From assembly GCF_000485595.1 (NCBI RefSeq), contig NW_014577177.1:477547-541546 (forward strand): a DNA stretch of 64,000 nucleotides. The letters are read 5' to 3'. A program made the translations under genes and the position numbers. Shown here piece after piece: positions 56,791-64,000 of this stretch; the first letter of the stretch is position 1, and each line of letters opens with the position of its first letter. The stretch is from Priapulus caudatus. Taxonomy: Eukaryota; Priapulida; Priapulimorpha; Priapulimorphida; Priapulidae. The notes under the pieces are model-generated. The model ran no database searches. It was not told the origin of the DNA and saw only the letters and a list, made by a program, of their open reading frames with translations.

Positions 56791-56961
56791 AGCTGGGAAC
56801 AGCAGCTTTAGCAGCTGGGCCAGCCTCTGGCGAGAGCTGCCAGACCAGGAGAAGCTGGAGTACAATGCAAAAGCCGACAAACTGAGGAGAGATGTGAAAA
56901 ATGTGGATGCCTCCACACAAGCTGTCATTCTGCAGCGACTGCAGAAATCCCTTATAAACAC
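56791..56961 (+). CDS. HMG-box-like exon of the unclassified DDE transposase gene
   Basis: Bounded by an acceptor (tggtttattcag) and a donor (cact then gtgagt). Reads SSFSSWASLWRELPDQEK, LEYNAKADKLRRDVKN and LQRLQKSLINT. The W...L....K..Y...A spacing recalls an HMG-box helix pair. It lies upstream of two exons of the same presumed gene and may supply DNA binding. Exon identity is inferred from splice sites and order. Confidence 0.4.
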
Positions 56962-57056
56962 TGTGAGTGTAATTTATAATGTCATTTCTGATTATTAATT
57001 TCGCTGGAATCAGTGGAATGTAATGCCTAATGAAAGTGTCAATGACACTGTAGCTC

Positions 57057-57222
57057 ACCACAAAAAAGGACACAAATGAGTGAGTAAGAAGAAGTCAGTT
57101 TTAATTGAGCAACCATCAACGTACATTATAGAAACGATTGCCATCTGTATATCGCAATAATAATTTATAAACCAAAATAAATCACAATTTGTGACTGTAG
57201 ATGGCGCTATACCCGCTTTGTA
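57057..57222. repeat. intronic segment duplicated at 59756-59923
   Basis: accacaaaaaaggacac to cccgctttgtag in both places, with two or three substitutions. Confidence 0.9.
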
Positions 57223-57760
57223 GTCACGCCTGATAGCTGGCTCAAAGATAGAAATGGATTTCGTGAAAAGATCATCGGAACTCTGGGAAAATTTCCTGAG
57301 GTTTACCAGTTGCCAGCTCCACTGCCAGCCATTTCAAGCTGCTCTGCCGCTCGAGGCCGCTCCGCCGCCCCACGAGCCACTCCGCCGCTCGAGGCCGCTT
57401 TTCTGCTCGCGTCCGCTAGAGGTCGCTCCGCCGCTCGAGGCCGCTCCGCTGCTCAAGGCCGCTCTACGGCTCTGCCGCTCTACGCCACTCCGCGAGCCGC
57501 TCCGTCGCTCGAGGCCGCCTCGCGAGATACTCCGCCGCTCGCGTCCGCTCGAGGCCGCTCCTCCGCTCCGCCGCTGGCGGCCGCCCTGCGATACACTCTG
57601 CCGCACGAGGCCGCTCCTCCGCTCCGTTGCTCACGGCCGCTCCTCCGCTCTGCCGCTCCACAAGCCGCTCCGCCGCAGGAGGCCGCCCCGCGAGACACTC
57701 CCTCGCTCACGGCCGCTCCGCTGCTCGAGGCCGCCCAGCCAGCCACTCCGCCGCTCGTAA
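57223..57760. repeat. GC-rich minisatellite (CCGCTCGAGGCCGCTC) with leader
   Basis: Leader 57223-57340 is repeated at 60777-60895. The array 57345-57760 has units of about 15-18 bp (gccgctcgaggccgctcc). Both strands give long open frames rich in A/P/R or R/S/G, which are artefacts. A shorter version stands at 60900-60980. Confidence 0.9.
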
Positions 57761-57837
57761 TCGATACTCATCCAATCAGCAGCCTTTTGATGAAGTTCTT
57801 GTTATCGTAAGTTTGTAAATGCTTTTTTTTCCTATAG

Positions 57838-58233
57838 GTCATCATGCCTAAGTTGACAAACAAAGAGAAGCAAAAATGTTTCATAGAGAACTTGAAGAGG
57901 ACTGACAAATATGAGGAATACAAGAATAAGAAAGCAGTGGCCATGAAGAGGTGCCGGGAGAAGCAAAAGGAGCAAGAAAGTGCCTTACCAAAATGTGTGA
58001 GAAAACAACTTGAAAGCAAGAAGGAAGCTAAAAAGAAACGAGTAGCAAAGCACAGGAAATTGAAGAAAGAAATGGCAGCAAAAACCGAAGCAAGTGCTGG
58101 GCCCTTCAAAAGTGCGATGGCATTCGCAAAGGCGACTACCAGAGCCCGTCGGATAATGAATCAAGTACTTCCCACCACTCCTAGACGACGAAGTGCTGTC
58201 TCTCGCAAGTTATATGAGTCAGAAATCAAGCAA
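57838..58233 (+). CDS. basic N-terminal exon of the unclassified DDE transposase gene, interrupted
   Basis: After an acceptor (tttttttcctatag) an ATG at 57844 opens MPKLTNKEKQKCF, then YEEYKNKKAVAMKRCREKQK and KKEAKKKRVAKHRKLKKE. The exon is very rich in K/R/E and likely forms a basic coiled coil, then TTRARRIMNQVLP and RRRSAVSRKLYESEIKQ. At 58234 the env-LTR unit breaks in, so the frame ends in foreign codons. The product probably continues in the core exon at 60985. No family domain name is certain. Confidence 0.55.
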
Positions 58234-59555
58234 TTGCTGCCAATCCCTATCATTTGGGAGGACCTCTACACTCTACACTAGGCGTCAAAACGTGGCAACG
58301 CCACAGATCTAATACCTGCGTCCATCGTGCTAGCAAAACAGTCCATCCGTTCAAACAGTTGAGAGAGTCTATTGCGAACAGTAAGCGCATTCTGGCCGCA
58401 ACAGAGGCATCCTAACCGACCGACGGCCTGGCTGGATTTTCGGCGGTCCAGTGGCAACAGTTTGCGCTATATACGCTGCTCGCTATTGGGGGTGCCGCAT
58501 TATTGTGGTATTATTGTGCACCTCACTACCTAACCCAGAGTTGTCATGGCGTACGGTACGGGATGCCGTCGCAGGTCCTGCGGTACCGAGGCCTGTTTAC
58601 CCTTCACTGCCTACATCTCAGCAAGAGGAAATCGAACTAGAGACCTATCTTAGGTCTTAGGCGCGGTTACTCCCCTAAAGTGGACAAGGTGAAGGTATTT
58701 TCTTTAGAATGAGCACAGATATTGTCGTACATTGTATTTTGATGATAGTATTTAGCCGTAGTATGATTAGCATTGTTAGTAGCACGAGAACTAAGTGTCA
58801 TGTTTATCATTATTTGTATTACGCGAGCGTGACAATTACCCTTGGTTTGCATAAATTTTGTGTACGCAGTGAGTTTTTTTACCGTTATGATAAGGATTGT
58901 AATCGTTAATATTGTGTTTATTGCTTGGTGTCTAGGACGACAGTTGTTGGCAGTTGAGCCAAGCAACTTTTCTGCCGGGGGCATGTGTAATAGTGTTAAT
59001 GTAGTTTAGAATTATTAGACGGTAGAGAGTAGAGTTAGTTTGAGAAGATACGTGGTGTTCGTTGGTAACACATGTATAGATATTTGCGCTACGCGCGAGC
59101 GCATAGTTAAATAATATTCCAGCATTTGCAAGCAAGTAGAGCTGAAATTAGCAATAACTTAGTATCAGTATATAGGACGTTAGCAGCATTAGAACTAGTC
59201 AGCAGCGAACGTTGACCGCGCTGTGTGTATTAGCGGCATTTCATTGCGTAGGGTTAGCACGGGTTGGTTGCGCGCAGGCCAGGAATACGCGGCAAGCGTG
59301 CGTGTTGACCACATGTGATACGTTTGTGACGATCGAGTTCAGAAGTTTCTTGCGTAGCCCCATACCATATATGGGGCTTGGCAATGTCGTTATCCCAGCG
59401 AGATAGATGCTTTCTAGTTCAATAAATTTCCACTAGTTTCCACCATGGCAGCACAGTCCAGTGCCCAATAATTTACGTCATAGTGTACCACTTAGACATA
59501 AATTAGTTAACGAATCAAAGAGCAGAGAAAATCAAGGGTCTGACCAATGGTCAGA
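58234..59555 (+). repeat. env tail, LTR-like, PBS-like and leader unit, copy B
   Basis: About 99% the same as 27554-28872, with identical left boundary (ttgctgccaatccc). The Env tail frame ends by about 58660, LTR-like 58690-59444, TGG of the PBS-like site at about 59446. The right end runs into BEL-2 LTR text with gtcag shared by both. Confidence 0.85.
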
Positions 59556-59757
59556 CATGGGGGAGGGACCGATTTATTTTGAGTAGTATATAATCGCATG
59601 CAGAGCATCGGAGAGACAAGTTTTACAGTTTTTCAGGCTCAGTACTCTACTAGTCTGTATTAGTGATTCTCTGAGTAGAATAAAGCCATCTAGTCTGTTA
59701 CAACAGATATGTTTTATCATTATTGTGAAGTGAATCGTTACTCGTCTTACGCCGTAC
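59550..59757 (+). repeat. BEL-2 LTR fragment (tail)
   Basis: Matches 34633-34783 and continues with the tail text acaacagatatg as at 38764. Ends at cttacgccgtaccac. Confidence 0.8.
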
Positions 59758-59923
59758 CACAAAAAAGGACACAAATGAGTGAGTAAGAAGAAGTCAGTTT
59801 TAATTGAGCAACCATCGACGTACATTATAGAAACGATTGCCATCTGTATATCGCAATAATAATTTATAAACCAAAATAAATCACAATTTGTGACCGTAGA
59901 TGGCGCTATACCCGCTTTGTAGC
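59756..59923. repeat. second copy of intronic segment 57057-57222
   Basis: See first copy; here it is followed by an 850-bp insert before the minisatellite leader resumes at 60777. Confidence 0.9.
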
Positions 59924-60776
59924 GATGACATTTGAAATAAATAGGTTATGCTGCGTTCCGACATGTTTTGTAAAACTTTACTCTAATATAGACGTTTTAT
60001 TGGCAGGGTGGAGAGGAAATAACAATTTTGCACTAAAGATATTGTCAATGAAATCTTGTGAAACGAACCAGACGAGTGTGACACCACAGACTGTTTGTGT
60101 CTATATAATATGCTATATAACTGCCAAACCCTACCTAATTTGCATAATATTATTTAACTAATTTATTACTTTTAAATATCAAAACCCCTAGCCCTTATTC
60201 ATTCCCATACCAAAAATGAGCAAAATCCGTTGAACCTGAACTAATGGCAATTCCAATTTTTGCCAAAAAATTGCCGTGGCTTGAAAGTACGTCGACTAGC
60301 GTGCTTCAAAATAGGACGTTTAATATGGGAGCATAGCAGTAACAACTATACCCAATTTCAAACGTGTGTCAAACGGTTCCTGAGTTATCGTTGACCGTAG
60401 CGAAATGTTGACGGACGGACGGACGTACGACGGACGACGACCCATGGCAATAGCTCAGCTTGACGATGTCAAAGTGAGCTAAAAACGCACTATGACAAGT
60501 TGACAGCAAATGATTAATTTCTGGCATTTTGTACGTCTTTTTTCAATGGACCAGTGTATAAGCATGCATGTATTACCCATCTGTACATAGCGGTTTTTGT
60601 TTGTGTTCCCGTATTCCATAAAACTTGTTTTACTGTCCCTTCTTCCCCAACACCCTCGGTAGACCCTCATTGGAAGCATCATCATACAGTTTGTGTTTCT
60701 GTGGGACCAAATATGACAAGTTTAGATTATATATATAATCTAAAATGTTCTGCATGGGAGCTGGGTCCTCTCCTGA
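59924..60776. repeat. insert with GACG array
   Basis: Separates two sequences that adjoin directly at 57222/57223. Contains gacggacggacggacg (60411-60440) in a context (caaacggttcctgagttatcg ... ggcaatagctcagc) seen often as dispersed repeats in marine invertebrates, and a palindrome agattatatatataatct at 60725. No coding function seen. Confidence 0.6.
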
Positions 60777-60984
60777 GTCACGCCTGATAGCTGGCTCAAA
60801 GATAGGAATGGATTTCGTGAAAAGATCATCGGAACGGAACTCTGGGAAAATTTCCTGAGGTTTACCAGTTGCCAGCTCCACTGCCAGCCATTTCAAGCTG
60901 CTCTGCCGCTCGAGGCCGCTCCACCACTCGAGGCCGCTCCGCCGCTCAAGGCCGCCCCACGAGCCACTCCGCCGCTCTACATAT
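60777..60984. repeat. short minisatellite copy with leader
   Basis: Second copy of 57223-57370 with only about five GC-rich units, placed directly before the core exon. Confidence 0.85.
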
Positions 60985-61958
60985 GCTTTCTTTTGTGAAG
61001 AACACCCTGAATTACAAGTGGGAAAGTCCAAGTTTGCAGAGTATCGCCCTCAACATGTTCTGCTCAGTAAAAAATTACCTCATATTGTCTGTCTCTGCAG
61101 GCACCACGAGAATGCCATCAATGCTTTTAATGCACTACACAAGGCTCATCCAGAATTTCCTGCTTATACCCGTGATCTCCCAGCTTCTTTTCTCTGCAAC
61201 CAACCATCAAGAAAGTGCTGGATGAATGAATGTGCAGAATGTCAAGATGCAGCAGGATTCAGCAAATCCTACTCTTTTGAGGGATTCCTCAACACCCCTT
61301 GCTCATGGCTTCAGTGGGAGACAGATGATGGAAGGATGATGAAGATTAAGGAAGGAACTGTAGAGCTAGTAGAGCCCATCACTGCCATCTTACTGCAGTT
61401 CCTGCAGCACTGCTATGTGAAACGTGAGCAAGCAACAGCATACAATGCTCAGAAGGAAAAGGCTGGTTTTGAATCACACGACATCCATAGTGCACTTCTC
61501 CAGGTGGATTTCTCTGAAAATTTCACGTGCGTTGCTGAAGACGATGTCCAGAGCGCGCACTGGAATCAGCGCCAAGTCGCCCTCTTCACTGCAGCACTCT
61601 GGCACTCTGGATCTCTGCATTCTCATATCCTGGCATCAGACGACCTCACACACTCCAAGGATACCATCATAGCCTACCTGGATGTGCTGCTAGGTTATCT
61701 ACCATACAAGGTAACATCCATTTCTATCTGGTCAGATGGCCCAGCGTCACAATTTAAGAACCGATTTGTGGCAGCAGCACTAGGTACTCTTCAAGAAGCT
61801 CACAAGATCCACATCAAGTGGAACTTTTTTTCGACCTCCCACGGAAAAGGCCCGGTTGATGGGATTGGTGGGTCAGCGCTGTCATGCAGAAAGTTCTAAC
61901 TTGCCAAAACATCGTCACAAATGCAGGCAGCTTCGTTGCTGCGGCAAGCACCATGGAG
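60985..61958 (+). pseudogene. unclassified DDE-type transposase core
   Basis: The frame is coded upstream of its first apparent start at 61018 (FCEEHPELQVGKSKFAEYRP). A cysteine/histidine set (VCLCRHHENA, SRKCWMNECAECQD) suggests a zinc-binding domain. Then LLQVDFSENFTC (first aspartate), QSAHWNQRQVALFTA, ISIWSDGPASQFKNRF (second acidic site), and WNFFSTSHGKGPVDGIGG. This DxE..., SDGPxSQFKN, HGKGxxDG pattern recurs in uncharacterised invertebrate and fish proteins and looks like an RNase H-fold transposase; I cannot name its superfamily. A frameshift at about 61875 comes before AVMQKVLTCQNIVTNAGSF, which runs to the MITE insertion at 61959. Confidence 0.6.
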
Positions 61959-62273
61959 TAGGGGCAGCCCTATAGACCGAAGGCCCGATAGACCGAAGGT
62001 CCGATAGACCAAAGGTCCGATAGACCGAATGTTGCAAAGGGTTAGGGTTAGGGTTAGGGCATATATATGGTGTATAGTGGCATCATATGATTTATAGTGG
62101 CATCGGTGGATGTGCGGCATATTCACGTTCGAATACGGCATCAGTGGATGTCCGGATGCGTAGCCCTGGAGGCTAGGCGGCCGATTCCGGACATGTAGCC
62201 ACTGCGTATTCGAATAAACCTTCGGTCTATCGGGCCTTCGGTCTATTGGACCTTCGGTCTATAGGACTGTAAC
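61959..62273. mobile_element. MITE-like inverted-repeat element with 8-bp TSD
   Basis: A 315-bp insert flanked by CCATGGAG at 61951-61958 and 62274-62281, an 8-bp target duplication as in hAT elements. Ends contain CAGxCCTATAGACCGAAGG in inverted orientation; the left half has four gatagaccgaagg-like units and the right half three. Inside is gggttagggttagggttaggg (62039-62059). No coding capacity. Inserted in the DDE transposase reading frame. Confidence 0.85.
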
Positions 62274-62281
62274 CCATGGAG

Positions 62282-62735
62282 AATGTGTGTGTCACTGAGG
62301 TTAACTCAACAGAGATTACTAGGAGGAATGAGTCTGAACTTGAAGAATGTTTTCAGTCAGGCCAAGCCCATCACTGCCATCGCCAAGATGCATTTCCTGA
62401 AGGTGGTGAATGATGAAGTGGTGTCTCACATTCTGACAAAAGACAACACTAACAGAGCTGACGAGGATGGTGTGGTAACCCAAAGCAATGACGAGTCTAT
62501 TGTAGTGGGAGACTGGTACATAGTAGAATACGAAGGCAAGCAATTTCCCGGAGAAGTTGTTGCCATGCGTGAGGGTGAGTTTCAGGTGTCAGTAATGGAA
62601 CGAGTGGGAAAGTACTGGAAATGGCCTACACAAAAGGATGCCATTTTCTACACGGAGAACAAGATGATTACTAAATTGGATGCTCCAGAAGTTGTCAATA
62701 ACCGTGGACATTTCAAATTTTCTGTTCAGATTTGA
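62282..62735 (+). pseudogene. unclassified DDE transposase, C-terminal part
   Basis: After the second CCATGGAG the frame M-E continues NVCVTEVNSTEITRRN and then, after a frame change near 62345, SQAKPITAIAKMHFLKV, VGDWYIVEYEGKQFPGEV and KYWKWPTQKDAIFY, ending at TGA 62733. The V-x-D-W-x-x-V-x-Y-E and W-K-W-P-x-x-D features are found at the C-terminus of the same group of proteins as the core above. A poly(A) signal AATAAA stands at 62953. Confidence 0.55.
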
Positions 62736-64000
62736 ATTTTATCAAGGATCAATGCATAACACTGCAACTGACTGTTCAAGTTTTTCTCTTTTTATCACTG
62801 GGAAAAAAGACATTGCCCTTAAAAGAATGCAAAAGAACTGCAATGACATTTTTATGACTATGTAATTACACTGCATCATTTAGAATACAATATGACACTA
62901 AGAACATGAATTTGTATCATATACAGTATGTGCACAAACTGTATTTCTGACAATAAAGAAGAAAAATTATTAAGATTTCTTAATAGATTTCTCTGAAGAA
63001 GTTTGTAGTAAAAAAAGAGCTCAGGATATCATTTGATTAAAAAAGGGAAGTTGAAACTAAGGCCAAAGTACTTTTTAAGTTTTCATAAAGTTATAAATTG
63101 GAACATGTATTGGATTATTGTACAAGTCAACAAATGACCATTGTTTTGTATTATGGAATCAATCTCTACTCCAAATTTGTCTGTTATAATATGAATTCCA
63201 TTTAAATGCTTAAATTTTTTTTAAAGTTACTTGGTGGAAATACATTGTCATATATGTTGACATGCATTATAAACATATCCATTAGTGGATAAAATATGTT
63301 GTAATTTTATAAGTTTTGAATGTGGCAAGTTTAAATAATAATAATATGGATTTATAAGTATGTTAGTTTACATACATGTAATTCCTAAGTGTATCTTGTG
63401 ATTTTAAGGAAGGGGGAGGATCAAACATGATGTTTTGTAACTCGTACCTTTGCATGGACAAACTGTAAAGTTACTAACCGTAACGCGACTAACCATGATT
63501 TTTGGGTCTAATTAAAAAATGATGTCAATCTGCTAAAATTATTGGCTGAAACATTTGTCATCAAACTAGAAGTAAAATGAATATGTCACTTTGTTTGAGG
63601 TATCTCACATTTTAGGAAACTTTTTGTCTGAAAACATTGAATTTTTTCCCATGTCCTTTTTTTGTAACGTTACTAACCGACATTAAAAGTTACCATTGCA
63701 ACTCTAATATTTTTGAATTGTTTTCATTCTTTTGTGTATTATAGATCTAGGGTGGGTGAACATGTTGTAACATGATTAGGACTTGAAATGAATAGATGGT
63801 GATGTTGCAGTAGAAAAGGGTATGAACATCTGCTAAAAATGTAACGTTACTAATCATGGAATTGCCCAAAACGATCTGGTGTAATTCTTGGCCAAGTTCC
63901 CCACAGGAATATTGTAGAATTAATGGGGTGGACCCGAGAATTGGGTGTGATATCAGATTTTCGATGCTGCTGAGATTATTTTGAATAGTGAAAACATAAC
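62736..64000. other. AT-rich non-coding region
   Basis: 3' flank of the DDE gene with AATAAA at 62953. Two perfect GTAACGTTAC palindromes (about 63665 and 63841) and a related gtaacgcgactaacc are the only notable words. No ORF of interest. Confidence 0.5.

Noticed and set aside
57250-57810. Open frames of 160 or more codons rich in A, P, R and S on both strands
   Set aside because: Produced by the GC-rich minisatellite; the same reading changes with repeat number.
62039-62060. Chromosome end or true telomere
   Set aside because: Only about three TTAGGG units inside a MITE with its own TSD; sequence continues normally on both sides.

Overview
This window looks like a transposon-dense, AT-leaning stretch of a metazoan genome, most likely an aquatic invertebrate. 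The indications are eukaryotic repeat architecture, spliced fragments, BEL/Pao, CR1-like, MULE and hAT elements, a 2A-like peptide in a non-LTR retrotransposon (described in marine invertebrates), GACG tetranucleotide arrays and a short interstitial TTAGGG run. I cannot name the species. I see no rRNA or tRNA genes, no CRISPR arrays and no prokaryotic operons. Almost all coding sequence is mobile-element or viral in origin, and nearly all of it is broken.

The outstanding content is a set of endogenous copies of a negative-strand RNA virus polymerase (bunyavirus-type L protein). Copy 1 (1802-5642) is old and frameshifted but spans from a cap-snatching-type endonuclease motif (PD...ELK, 2176-2226) to RdRp motifs pre-A, B and C (5150-5612). 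Four further loci carry only the RdRp core and C-terminal part: 24338-26091, 29255-31207 plus 34794-35125, 35699-37915 and 41542-43793. These are similar to each other and share stops and indels, so they multiplied inside the host genome after integration. One is fused in frame to a CR1-like reverse transcriptase, one is tangled with a BEL element, and three lie next to a hAT-type terminal sequence.

Layout. 0.3-1.2 kb: unknown ORF. 1.35-1.66: tandem repeat. 1.8-5.6: viral L copy 1. 6.0-9.5: BEL/Pao element 1, internally deleted. 9.6-11.0: remnant of a spliced gene. 11.2-13.2: hairpins, TCGGAT arrays, CGTG microsatellite. 13.2-15.3 and 17.6-19.7: two duplicated copies of a MULE-type (SWIM-finger) transposase, separated by a CR1 fragment and a sequence gap. 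19.7-20.4: candidate terminal exons. 21.6-24.3: CR1-like element (2A, PHD finger, endonuclease, RT) running into viral copy 2. 26.1-29.3: hAT pieces, an env-LTR unit, BEL-2 LTR. 29.3-43.8: viral copies 3-5 interleaved with BEL-2 and hAT-2. 44.2-48.3: hAT-1. 48.5-49.2: Env/F-like gene. 49.2-55.6: inverted block of repeat, hAT-2 and BEL-2. 56.8-62.7: an unclassified DDE transposase gene split by nested insertions. 62.7-64.0: AT-rich, non-coding.

The genes do not form a pathway. The window is best read as a nest of mobile elements that captured, copied and reshuffled an RNA-virus polymerase fragment. Three runs of N mark assembly joins, and some duplications touch them, so part of the structure could be artefact.
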